Notes under the pieces: generated by a model | Databases searched by the model: none | Told to the model about the DNA's origin: nothing | The model's input: the letters and a program-made list of their open reading frames with translations, nothing else | Source: an uncultured Clostridia bacterium | GTDB taxonomy: Bacteria; Bacillota; Clostridia; Peptostreptococcales; Anaerovoracaceae | Assembly: GCA_934255545.1 (NCBI GenBank) | Contig: CAKQOE010000021.1 | Span: 1 to 40,414 of the forward strand | Length of the DNA stretch: 40,414 nucleotides | Direction: 5' to 3' | Translations under genes and position numbers: made by a program | In this document: positions 32,414-40,340 of the stretch, one piece after another | Layout of the letters: each line of letters opens with the position of its first letter | How positions within the stretch are numbered: position 1 is the stretch's first letter

Positions 32414-32446
32414 ATAGGAAAAATGCAGCTGAAGCTGCGTAAAATG

Positions 32447-32463
32447 CGCGCGCCGGGCGCGCG
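32447..32463. repeat. GC dyad 7-CGG-7
   Basis: CGCGCGC-CGG-GCGCGCG after trmB, bounded by a G/A mismatch. A second small hairpin (GCAGC-TGAA-GCTGC, 32425-32438) precedes it. Confidence 0.7.
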
Positions 32464-32518
32464 AGCGGTATGCAGGCATTCGTGTTTTGTATATATTAGA
32501 AAGTAATAAATTAACATT

Positions 32519-32527
32519 TGATATAAT
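32519..32527 (+). promoter_or_regulatory. Extended -10 of the isochorismatase/nucleosidase unit
   Basis: TGA followed by TATAAT (32522-32527), giving a very short leader of about 12 nt before the ATG at 32546; no clear -35. Confidence 0.5.
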
Positions 32528-32545
32528 AATTATGAGGTGGTCAGT

Positions 32546-33175
32546 ATGAAGATTCTCGTTGTAGTCGATATGCAGAATGATTTTATAGACGGCGCGCTCG
32601 GCACGCCTGAGGCAGTCGAGATCGTTCCGGCTGTTGTAAAGAAGATAAAGGAGTTTGACGGACTCGTAGTCCTTACGCGTGATACGCATCAGGAAAACTA
32701 CATGCAGACGCAGGAGGGCGGTAAGCTGCCTGTACCGCACTGTATAGAGGGCACTGACGGCTGGCAGATAAACGTCGAGGTCATGGAAGCCGCGGATCAG
32801 CAGGCAGAAGCACTCTCGGAGTCGTATGCGGATGATGACGACGCTGTAATGGTAACTATAGATCCGAGCATATTCAACAAGCCGACATTCGGCTGCGTAG
32901 AGCTCGGTGAAGCGCTCCTGCGCGCAAACCAGGCAGAGCCTGACGCTGAAAACGGCATAGATGCTGATGATACTGAAAATATAATAGAAAGCATAGAGGT
33001 CATAGGTCTCTGTACTGATATATGCGTTATATCAAATGCGATGCTGCTTAAGGCGTTCCTGCCTGAAGTACCTGTGATCGTTGACGCTGCGTGCTGCGCA
33101 GGCGTTACGCCTGAGAGCCATATGAGAGCGCTCGGAGCTATGCAGGCGTGTCAGATAGAAGTGACCGGCCTGTAA
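32546..33175 (+). CDS. Isochorismatase-fold cysteine hydrolase, probable nicotinamidase
   Basis: 209 residues from the ATG at 32546 (GAGGTGG 5 nt upstream). The catalytic triad of the family is visible: Asp 8 (VVVDMQNDF), Lys 112 (FNKPTFGC) and Cys 160 (GLCTDICVISNA), and the cis-peptide motif region follows. The D-x-H-x-E-N region (RDTHQENY) matches nicotinamidases of the PncA type. An acidic insert (~120-145, AEPDAENGIDADDTENI) is unusual. It would convert nicotinamide to nicotinate in NAD salvage. One nucleotide separates it from the nucleosidase gene, which points to a joint role. Confidence 0.85.
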   Translation: MKILVVVDMQNDFIDGALGTPEAVEIVPAVVKKIKEFDGLVVLTRDTHQENYMQTQEGGKLPVPHCIEGTDGWQINVEVMEAADQQAEALSESYADDDDAVMVTIDPSIFNKPTFGCVELGEALLRANQAEPDAENGIDADDTENIIESIEVIGLCTDICVISNAMLLKAFLPEVPVIVDAACCAGVTPESHMRALGAMQACQIEVTGL

Positions 33176-33176
33176 G

Positions 33177-33872
33177 ATGAGCGGTTTACCGGTAAAAAAG
33201 GCAGGACTTCTTGTCGCGGTAGAGATGTTTGCAGTCTTTGAGGGCTGGGGGCAGCCTGACGAGATATACGAAGGGCGGTATTTCAAGCTTTGCCGCTATG
33301 ACAGGTATGATATGCAGATATTTGTTGCACGCAGCGGACCGGGCCAGGAAAACGCGGAGGATGCGGCGCGTATGCTCATTGATGATATAGGCGTTGCGGA
33401 GCTGTGGAATTTCGGTGTTGCCGGTGGGCTTACTGAGGCTGCGCATGTAGGTGATGTGTTTGTGATAGGCGAGGTCATACGCTGGGACGGTGTATTCAGT
33501 AATGGTGTGGCTGAGGCCGACGGCGCGGAGCGCGGTCGGCGCTGCGGCTGCGGCGCCCGCCCTGAGGTGTTCCGTGTGGATGTGCCGGCGGGCGCGGCAG
33601 ATGTAAGGCATGGGGTGCTTGCGTCGGGTGACAGTGTCGTATCTGCGCGCGGAGCGCGCTTGATGCTGGCTGACATTACAGGAGCAGACATTGTTGATAT
33701 GGAAGGCGCGGGGATCGCAGCCGCAGCTTCAGGCAGGTACCCGTGCTTTATGGTAAAGTGTGTTTCAGACGGGATCGATACTGATGAAGCCATGCTTACA
33801 GCGGATTTCCGCAGGACGGCGCGCAGAGCTTTTGAAGCGTTTGACATGATATTGAAGAAATCACAGGTTTAG
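33177..33872 (+). CDS. PNP/MTA-SAH nucleosidase family protein
   Basis: 231 residues, single phosphorylase/nucleosidase fold. Landmarks: ARSGPGQENAEDAARMLI, NFGVAGGLTEAAHVGDV and DMEGAGIAAAA (the substrate-ribose Glu motif), then VKCVSDGID. Starting two bases after the stop of the preceding hydrolase, it may release nicotinamide or another base from a nucleoside. A high-GC segment (33515-33580, coding GAERGRRCGCGARPE) breaks the fold between the strands and looks inserted. Substrate not certain; MTA/SAH cleavage is the alternative. Confidence 0.8.
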   Translation: MSGLPVKKAGLLVAVEMFAVFEGWGQPDEIYEGRYFKLCRYDRYDMQIFVARSGPGQENAEDAARMLIDDIGVAELWNFGVAGGLTEAAHVGDVFVIGEVIRWDGVFSNGVAEADGAERGRRCGCGARPEVFRVDVPAGAADVRHGVLASGDSVVSARGARLMLADITGADIVDMEGAGIAAAASGRYPCFMVKCVSDGIDTDEAMLTADFRRTARRAFEAFDMILKKSQV

Positions 33873-33906
33873 CGTTTGAAAACGGTGGGTATTGATAATA
33901 AAAGAA

Positions 33907-33929
33907 ATCGTCTGCTCAGGCGGTCTTTT
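33907..33929 (+). terminator. Weak intrinsic terminator after the nucleosidase
   Basis: ATCGTCT and AGGCGGT pair over 7 bp (two T.G) around GCTC, followed by CTTTT. Confidence 0.45.
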
Positions 33930-34010
33930 GCTGTTGGCAGGAAAATAACGGATACTTAACGGTGTAAAGCAATTAATTAGTAGTCATTTTTAAAGAAAAG
34001 GGGCGATAAA

Positions 34011-34922
34011 GTGAAAGAAGGCATAATACGATATACAGGCATAATACTGGGCGCGGTAGTAGCAGCGTTCGCGCTTGAGGAATTCCTCGTGCCGAACAAG
34101 ATACTTGACGGCGGTATCGTCGGCATCAGTATGATCATAAGTAATCTCCTTCCGATATCTCTGAGTATACTTACGGTGTGTCTCAATATACCGTTCGTGC
34201 TTATCGGAGCAAAACAGCTCGGTAAAAAATTCATACCGAGAACGGCTGTTGCGATGGTTGTTTTCTCTGTATTTCTCGAAATATTTAATCACTGGCACTA
34301 CAATGTTACGAATGACGCACTTCTTGCCACTGTTTTCGGCGGCGTCATGCTCGGTCTGGGTGTAGGCCTTATCATCCGCATGGGCGGATGCCTTGACGGA
34401 ACTGAGTCAGTTGCGATAATCATTTCCAGAAAGACATCTCTTTCTGTAGGACAGTTCGTTCTTATGTGCAACTGTGTGATATATATGGTCGCAGGCATAT
34501 TGTTCGGGCTTGACCGCGCACTGTACAGTCTTCTTACTTATTTTATTACATCAAGGATAGTGGATTATATCAGTACAGGACTCGACCAGGGCAAGTCAGT
34601 CATGATCATAACTGATGAGGGCCGCAAGATAGCTGACGATATATACAAACAGCTTGGGCGTACTGTTACGATCATGAAGGGGGAGGGCCTGATATCCGGC
34701 GAAAAAACTATAATGTACTGCGTAGTTACACGTATGGAGATCTCTACTATACGTAAAATAATAGAAGAAAACGATTATGCGGCATTTATGACGGTCAGCG
34801 ATGTGTCTGAGATCGTCGGAAAGCATATAAAGAAAAAGCCATCCGATCCGAACAGCGACGGTGAGGAAGAAAATGTAAAGCTTACTGAACTCATAATGCA
34901 GATCAGTGAGTCTAACGAATAA
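34011..34922 (+). CDS. YitT family membrane protein
   Basis: 303 residues from a GTG (AAAGGGGCG upstream). Five or so helices with the repeated DUF161 pattern (FALEEFLVPNKILDGGIVGI and LGVGLIIRMGGCLDGTESV) and a C-terminal DUF2179 domain (~195-280, MIITDEGRKIADDIYKQLG). The transported molecule is not established for the family. It lies 28 nt before the first YhgE-like gene and may be co-transcribed with it. Confidence 0.9.
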   Translation: MKEGIIRYTGIILGAVVAAFALEEFLVPNKILDGGIVGISMIISNLLPISLSILTVCLNIPFVLIGAKQLGKKFIPRTAVAMVVFSVFLEIFNHWHYNVTNDALLATVFGGVMLGLGVGLIIRMGGCLDGTESVAIIISRKTSLSVGQFVLMCNCVIYMVAGILFGLDRALYSLLTYFITSRIVDYISTGLDQGKSVMIITDEGRKIADDIYKQLGRTVTIMKGEGLISGEKTIMYCVVTRMEISTIRKIIEENDYAAFMTVSDVSEIVGKHIKKKPSDPNSDGEEENVKLTELIMQISESNE

Positions 34923-34950
34923 CAAATAAATGTATAAGGATCTGTTGATC

Positions 34951-37086
34951 ATGCATAATATTTTAACGATAATAAAACGCGATATAAAGGCGTTGCTGAC
35001 GCATTTCTTTCCGCTTGTAATAGCGATAGGGCTGTGCATGCTACCGCCGCTTTACGCGTGGTTCAATATTTACTCAAACTGGGACCCTTACGGGAATTCT
35101 TCAAATGTAAAAATAGCTGTGGCATCAGAGGACGTCGGCTGGACCGACGATGAGACCGGTGAGTCATATAACGCAGGAGATGAGGTGATCGATTCACTAA
35201 AGGAAAATAATTCCATAGACTGGGTGATGCTCGATTCTTCTGAAAAAGCGGTAGACGGGGTAAAGAGCGGCGCTTACTATGCTGCGGTAGTTCTGTCAGA
35301 TGATTTCTCTCGTAATATGTACCACGGATTTATGGACGGCCTCAAGCAGCCGACTATAATGTATTATGAAAATGAGAAAAAGAACGCTGTAGCGGCCAAA
35401 ATAACGGATACTGCTGTATCTACGCTGAAAAACAGCATAGATCAGATGTATGTAGAAATAGTTGTAAGCACGCTGTTTGAGGATGCCGACAAGGTAGAGG
35501 AGCGTGTGAACGGTTCTGATACAGAGTCGGGCAGTGACAGCGACACGCCGAAGCTTATAAATACATTTTCAGACAGGATAGATGATGTAAATGAAAATAT
35601 AAAAGCGTATAAGCTGCTTCTGACATCGCTTACTGCAGCCGACGAACGGTTGAATACATCTCTGCAGGACGCTGACGCGGATCTTGATTCGCTGCAGCAG
35701 AAGGCAGGTTCGGCAAGCGACACTCTTTCAGGCAAAACTGCATCAGGGGTGCTTGACGATATGAACAAGATCGCTTCAAATATTGATTCTGATCTCAGTG
35801 ATCTGCAGGATGCTCTCGACAGAGTACAGAACGCAGCTGATTCTTCTGAAAAGCAGGCTGCGTATGCTATGGTCGAAAAGAACCTGAAAAATATACGCAG
35901 CAAGCTGAACAGTATGATAGATTCGCTGTCAAAGCTCAAGCCGCATACGCATCTGCTTCAGAATAAGGTAAACAGGATAATAACGAAGCTGCAGTCTCAG
36001 GTCAGCGATATAAATAAGATACTTGACCTTATGGACGATGTGAGCGGAGATATAGATTCGGGTCTCAGCTCGCTCGACAGGACGCTTCAGCAGAAGATAA
36101 ACAGATTGCACGATTCGTACAACAATACGATACTGCCTGCAGTCGAGGATGCTGTAGATACTATAGACGGCGCACTTCAGGACGGCTCGACTGCACTGGG
36201 AAGTATCTCAGAAGATATAGCTGTCATGCGGCAGATAGTGTCAGGCACGCGCCAGAGCGTTACAGACCTTAACGGAGTCATGTCAAATACATCTCAGTCG
36301 CTCGATGACATATCAAAGGATCTTGATGATCTCAAAAATGAACTGAACGGTCTGACTGAACGTGAGTTCCTGCAAAAGATACTTGATTTCATGCACGGCG
36401 ATCCGGAAGGATACGGAAAATTCCTTGCGGAACCTGTAGAGATAGAGTCAGAAGCAATATATCCTGTAGAAAACTACGGTTCAGGTGTAGCTCCGTTCTA
36501 TACTACGCTGGCTCTTTGGGTAGGATGCATATTCCTGCTTGCACTTATGAAGATAACTCCGTCTACGGAAGGCCTTAAGGATCCAAGGCCGTATCAGCTG
36601 TTCTTTGGAAGATTCGGAATACTTTTCTTGCTTGGACAGCTGCAGTGGATAGTTATATATATAGGAAATATTTACGTTCTCAAGACTCAGTGCCTGCATC
36701 CGGGACGGATGTTCCTGACCGGAGCGGTGACGAGCTTTACATTCATGCTGCTGTGCTATGCTGTGACGCTTGCATTTGCAGACCTCGGAAAGGCTATAAT
36801 AGTCGTTATAGTCGTGCTTCAGATAGCGGGATCGAGCGGAACGTATCCGATAGAGGTGCTGCCGGAGTTCTTCCAGAAGGTATATGTTTTCTTCCCGTTC
36901 CCGTACGCTATAAATGCAATGCGTGAGTGTATGTTCGGTTACTACGAGAATGATTACATTATATATATGCTCCAGCTTCTTGCATTTGCGGCTGCAGCGC
37001 TCCTGCTTGGCCTTGTTATAAGGATGCCGTTTATAAATGTAAAGAATTTCATGCAGCAGCGTATGAAAGATACAGGAATGATGTAG
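34951..37086 (+). CDS. YhgE/Pip-like membrane protein (long form)
   Basis: 711 residues from the ATG at 34951 (AAGGAT 9 nt upstream). One N-terminal helix (LVIAIGLCMLPPLYAWF) leads to an extracellular N-domain (YSNWDPYGNSSNVKIAV; YYENEKKNAVAAKI) and a long helical/coiled-coil region (~190-490, rich in Asp/Ser/Leu heptads), then five or six C-terminal helices that resemble an ABC-2-type permease half. The family includes phage receptors and cell-envelope proteins (Pip, YueB relatives) of Gram-positive bacteria. It pairs with the paralogue at 37560, which has a much shorter stalk, through the small protein at 37100. Confidence 0.9.
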   Translation: MHNILTIIKRDIKALLTHFFPLVIAIGLCMLPPLYAWFNIYSNWDPYGNSSNVKIAVASEDVGWTDDETGESYNAGDEVIDSLKENNSIDWVMLDSSEKAVDGVKSGAYYAAVVLSDDFSRNMYHGFMDGLKQPTIMYYENEKKNAVAAKITDTAVSTLKNSIDQMYVEIVVSTLFEDADKVEERVNGSDTESGSDSDTPKLINTFSDRIDDVNENIKAYKLLLTSLTAADERLNTSLQDADADLDSLQQKAGSASDTLSGKTASGVLDDMNKIASNIDSDLSDLQDALDRVQNAADSSEKQAAYAMVEKNLKNIRSKLNSMIDSLSKLKPHTHLLQNKVNRIITKLQSQVSDINKILDLMDDVSGDIDSGLSSLDRTLQQKINRLHDSYNNTILPAVEDAVDTIDGALQDGSTALGSISEDIAVMRQIVSGTRQSVTDLNGVMSNTSQSLDDISKDLDDLKNELNGLTEREFLQKILDFMHGDPEGYGKFLAEPVEIESEAIYPVENYGSGVAPFYTTLALWVGCIFLLALMKITPSTEGLKDPRPYQLFFGRFGILFLLGQLQWIVIYIGNIYVLKTQCLHPGRMFLTGAVTSFTFMLLCYAVTLAFADLGKAIIVVIVVLQIAGSSGTYPIEVLPEFFQKVYVFFPFPYAINAMRECMFGYYENDYIIYMLQLLAFAAAALLLGLVIRMPFINVKNFMQQRMKDTGMM

Positions 37087-37099
37087 GGAGGTGAGCAGG

Positions 37100-37576
37100 A
37101 TGGATGAAAAAAGCGAAAGCGCTATGCTTGAGCGCATAGAAAAATACAGAAATGAGTTTCATATAACTAATCGCAGACGCATAAGGGCAGGCATCAGATG
37201 CCTGTTGATAGTTCCGCTCATATTCCTCATACTGCTTCTTATGACCGGCAGCGACAGGATAATATTCCTGGTGCTGTGGGTAATATCGATGTTCCTGATA
37301 GCCGGATATCTCATATATCTGGAATATATGGATTTCAAGGTCGATAAAATGGCAGCGGATGTTACGGGCCGTTCCTTTGAAGAAATGCACGCAGTGACAG
37401 CGGCAGCGGCGCGTGACAGCAGCAGTAAAAAGGACAAAGAGCTTGACCGCAGGATAAAAAAGGCTGATGTCGGAGATGCTTCAGACGGAGCGGATGATGC
37501 TGAAGGCGAAAAAGCCTTGAGCGATGAAAAAACTGAGACTCAGACAGAGGACAAAACTGATGAAGAACATCATTAA
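37100..37576 (+). CDS. Small two-helix membrane protein between the YhgE paralogues
   Basis: 158 residues from the ATG at 37100 (GGGAGG 8 nt upstream). A basic N-terminus (ITNRRRIRAGIRC) precedes two hydrophobic helices (LLIVPLIFLILLLMTG; IIFLVLWVISMFLIAGYLI), followed by a long charged tail (~85-158) dense in Asp, Glu and Lys. No family recognised. It starts 14 nt after the first YhgE stop and its 3' end overlaps the second by 17 nt, so the three are translated together; a linker or regulator of a hetero-complex is plausible. Confidence 0.75.
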   Translation: MDEKSESAMLERIEKYRNEFHITNRRRIRAGIRCLLIVPLIFLILLLMTGSDRIIFLVLWVISMFLIAGYLIYLEYMDFKVDKMAADVTGRSFEEMHAVTAAAARDSSSKKDKELDRRIKKADVGDASDGADDAEGEKALSDEKTETQTEDKTDEEHH

Positions 37577-39206
37577 GATAATAAAAAGAGATTTTAAAAA
37601 TATTAAGATGAATGTAGTCGCTATAGTAGTCCTTCTCGGCCTGTGTCTGCTTCCGTCTCTGTACGCCTGGTTCAATATAAGCTCTAACTGGGATCCTTAC
37701 GGGCAGGAGTCTACGCATAATCTTAAGGTAGCGGTTTATTCAGAGGACAAGGGATATGATCTCGGAAATCTTAATATAAATATGGGTGATTCGATAGTAG
37801 ATACGCTTAAAACTGAATCTACTATAGGCTGGACATTTGAGGACAGCTCAAGAGATGCCATAAACGGAGTATACAGCGGCAAATACTACGCTGCTGTTAT
37901 AATTCCGGAGGATTTCACTTCAGGTGTTACCGGTATAATAGACGGAAAACTTGACGGCGCTAAGATAAAGTTTTATGAAAATGAAAAGAAGAACGCAATA
38001 GCGACGAAGATAACATCAAAAGCGCAGACTGCGCTTAAGAACCAGATAAACAGCGAAGTTTTCGGAAAGATAGCTGAGATATCCCTCAATGCTGCTGAGT
38101 TCCTTAAAAATGCCGGCGAAGAAAGCGACTATGCTGACGAAACGAAGGTCAAGCTGAACGAAATGAAGAGCGGCCTTCAGACAAATATAGATACTCTCAG
38201 GGCTGTACAGAAAACAGCAGATACTGCCACATCAGCGCTTCAAAATACTATAGCTCTTTCAGAGAAGATAGTGTCTGATGCGCAGAAGGATTTTTCGGAA
38301 GCGGCATCGAGTGCTGTGACTCTTTCCGGGCTTGAAAAAGCGAATGTCCGCATAGAGGATTATATAGATGTCATAGCTCAGGGCAGCGACAGCGTGGGTG
38401 ATACTATAGCGCTGCTTCAGGATCTTCAGAGCGACATAGATACAGCGATAGATAATGTGAACGAACTTGAGAACAGTGAAGAGGTAGATAAGGTGCTTAC
38501 TATGCTGAAAAACAGCCCGGAGGAATTCGGAACATACCTGTCAGACCTCGTAAACGTAAAGACTGTTCCTGTTTATAAAACGGTCAATAACGGTTCGATG
38601 ATGTCATCATTTTATACTACGCTGGCTATATGGGTCGGAGCGCTCATACTTGTTGCGATACTGAAAACAAAAGTACATCCGCTTGAGAGCGGTGAAAAGC
38701 TGTGGGCATATCAGAAATTCTTCGGGCGATACGCGATATTTTTTGTAGCCGGCCAGATACAGACCATGGTGTGCGTTATGGGAAATCTGTTCTATCTGCA
38801 GATACAATGCCTGCATCCGTTTTTATACTGGCTTGCGGGAGCAGCCACGAGCTTTGTGTTTACGATATTCATATATGCGCTTACGTTTGCGCTCGGAAAT
38901 ATCGGCGAAGCTGTTGCCGTTGTCATAATGGTTATACAGGTCGCCGGGGCAGGCGGAACGTTTGCTGTGGAGCTGCTTCCGGAGGTATTCCGGAAGATAT
39001 ACGCGTTCATGCCGTTTAACTATGCGATGAATGCGATGCGCGAGTGCGTCAGCGGTATGTACGAAAACAATTACTGGATATATATAGGAAAACTCATGAT
39101 ATTCGCCGGTGCAGCGCTTGTCATAGGTATAGCGCTCCATAAGCCGTTTGAACGACTCAATGAGATCATAGAAGAGAGCAAGGAAAAGACTGACCTTATG
39201 GTATAA
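37560..39206 (+). CDS. YhgE/Pip-like membrane protein (short form)
   Basis: 548 residues from the ATG at 37560 (GAGGAC upstream). Matches the long form at both ends: LGLCLLPSLYAWFNISSNWD and YYAAVIIPEDF at the N-side, FYTTLAIWVGALILVAILKT and MPFNYAMNAMRECVSGMYEN at the C-side. The coiled-coil stalk (~200-320) is about half as long. An asymmetric heterodimer of long and short stalks is the simplest model. The unit ends before the structured region 39216-39384. Confidence 0.9.
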   Translation: MKNIIKIIKRDFKNIKMNVVAIVVLLGLCLLPSLYAWFNISSNWDPYGQESTHNLKVAVYSEDKGYDLGNLNINMGDSIVDTLKTESTIGWTFEDSSRDAINGVYSGKYYAAVIIPEDFTSGVTGIIDGKLDGAKIKFYENEKKNAIATKITSKAQTALKNQINSEVFGKIAEISLNAAEFLKNAGEESDYADETKVKLNEMKSGLQTNIDTLRAVQKTADTATSALQNTIALSEKIVSDAQKDFSEAASSAVTLSGLEKANVRIEDYIDVIAQGSDSVGDTIALLQDLQSDIDTAIDNVNELENSEEVDKVLTMLKNSPEEFGTYLSDLVNVKTVPVYKTVNNGSMMSSFYTTLAIWVGALILVAILKTKVHPLESGEKLWAYQKFFGRYAIFFVAGQIQTMVCVMGNLFYLQIQCLHPFLYWLAGAATSFVFTIFIYALTFALGNIGEAVAVVIMVIQVAGAGGTFAVELLPEVFRKIYAFMPFNYAMNAMRECVSGMYENNYWIYIGKLMIFAGAALVIGIALHKPFERLNEIIEESKEKTDLMV

Positions 39207-39215
39207 CGCAGCACC

Positions 39216-39281
39216 GGATCTCCCCCACGCCTCTGTAGGCGGCAGGTCCCATTCCCGACTTTCGGTGGCGGATCATGATCC
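39216..39281. other. Structured intergenic element (nested stems)
   Basis: Outer GGATC/GATCC and CCAC/GTGG pairs (one C/C mismatch, flanked by CC/GG) enclose CGCCT-ctgt-AGGCG, and a CGA/TCG stem in the second half. It is GC-rich in a gap, codes for nothing, and is not followed by a T-run. It feels like a member of a dispersed structured-element family but I cannot name one. 10 nt after the second YhgE stop. Confidence 0.5.
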
Positions 39282-39299
39282 TGATAAAATGACATAATA

Positions 39300-39384
39300 A
39301 AAGACCGCTTGCAGGAACGTAAGCTGCGCGTCACGAATGCATAAATAAAATGCTTCGCGATGCGCCTGCCTGCAGGCGGTCTTT
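39300..39384. terminator. Large bidirectional hairpin (16-bp stem, 53-nt internal part)
   Basis: AAAGACCGCTTGCAGG (39300-39315) pairs with the segment 39369-39384 over 16 bp with one T.G, enclosing CGAATGCAT/ATGCTTCG-type and GCGC/GCGC stems. The minus strand then reads CTTTTATT, so it likely ends the SpoIIQ-like gene; on the plus strand it may end the YhgE unit. Confidence 0.65.
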
Positions 39385-39401
39385 ATGCGTCCGATGAATC
39401 G

Positions 39402-40100
39402 TTACCAGTTCCAGAGCTTATGAGGGTCAACGGCTTCACCATTTTTGTGAGCCTCAAAGTGAAGATGAGGGTCGTCGGCTGACTCAAAAAGAGAACCCTG
39501 TCCGACTGTTCCTATACGGTCACCTTTATTTACTACGTCGCCCTCTGAGACGGATGCTTCATCGAGGTTTGCGTATACCGTCTCAAGTCCGCCGCCGTGC
39601 GAAAGCGTTACAGTAAGCCCGTAACGGTCGTCATCATCGACCGATATGACGGTCCCCGATTCGACGGCTGTGACCTCGCTGCCAACAGGAGCGCCTATAT
39701 CTACGGCCTTATGAGCGAGATACTGGTTCAGAGTTTCAGAATATACGAGTCCGTCACCTGAGTGATCCCTTATTATATTTCCCTCTGCCGGCATGATGCT
39801 TACATCTTTCTGAGCATCATTTTTTTGTGAGCTTTTTTCTGATGCGCCTGAGTCTGCACCGTCTGATGCGCCGGCACTGTCAGTTACCGGTATGTTACTT
39901 GAGACGCTGAGGTCTGACTGATCGTCAGCGCCTTTTGCGTCATTTACAGCTCCTGCCGCTTCTTCATTCCTGTCGAGCGAGCTCTGAAAGCTGTATATCA
40001 TCAGTCCGCCTGTAAGACACAGGCATATGAGTGCGACGATGATCCGGGCGGCGTTTGCGCCTGAAAATATTCCGGAATTTTTTCCGCTGCTGTTTTTCAT
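39402..40100 (-). CDS. SpoIIQ-like M23 (LytM) protein
   Basis: 232 residues. One N-terminal helix (IIVALICLCLTGGLMIYSF), a Ser/Asp/Ala-rich linker (~45-95) and an M23 domain (~100-232). Zinc ligands are present: His 130 and Asp 134 (HKAVDIG), His 214 with His 212 (HLHFE). The Tyr-x-His-Leu element of active LytM is YANL here, with Asn 178 for the catalytic His, so it may bind rather than cut peptidoglycan. LVYSETLNQYLAH is typical of clostridial SpoIIQ, a forespore membrane protein of the SpoIIIA-SpoIIQ channel. GGAGGTGAAAT precedes the ATG; TATAAT (40174-40179, minus) lies upstream. Confidence 0.8.
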   Translation of the reverse strand: MKNSSGKNSGIFSGANAARIIVALICLCLTGGLMIYSFQSSLDRNEEAAGAVNDAKGADDQSDLSVSSNIPVTDSAGASDGADSGASEKSSQKNDAQKDVSIMPAEGNIIRDHSGDGLVYSETLNQYLAHKAVDIGAPVGSEVTAVESGTVISVDDDDRYGLTVTLSHGGGLETVYANLDEASVSEGDVVNKGDRIGTVGQGSLFESADDPHLHFEAHKNGEAVDPHKLWNW

Positions 40101-40305
40101 TTGATTTCACCTCCGATAATATTGTTGCCTCGATATCTGTTTCTAATACTGCGCACAGTGCTTTAAAATTGTGATTATATGGGATTTTTTGCCGATTTTT
40201 TAATACAGGTGCAGGAAAAAGTTATGAAGAGGACAACAAACCGTATGCATCATGAAATGTGCGGCCGGTGTAGAGTGTTATTTTTATGAATTATGTTTTT
40301 TCTTG

Positions 40306-40334
40306 TTGAATTTGTATACAATTAAGCATATAAT
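40306..40334 (+). promoter_or_regulatory. Promoter at the right edge
   Basis: TTGAAT (40306-40311), 17-nt spacer, TATAAT (40329-40334). Predicted start about 40341. Between 40101 and 40305 I find only the minus-strand promoter of the SpoIIQ-like gene and no ORF. Confidence 0.7.
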
Positions 40335-40340
40335 ACGTAT

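Noticed and set aside
3853..32463. GC dyads as intrinsic terminators
   Set aside because: No T-tracts; some lie in divergent promoter gaps or upstream of separate true terminators.
33296..33847. 183-residue antisense ORF in the nucleosidase
   Set aside because: Shadow frame of a GC-rich gene; the plus-strand protein has clear family motifs.
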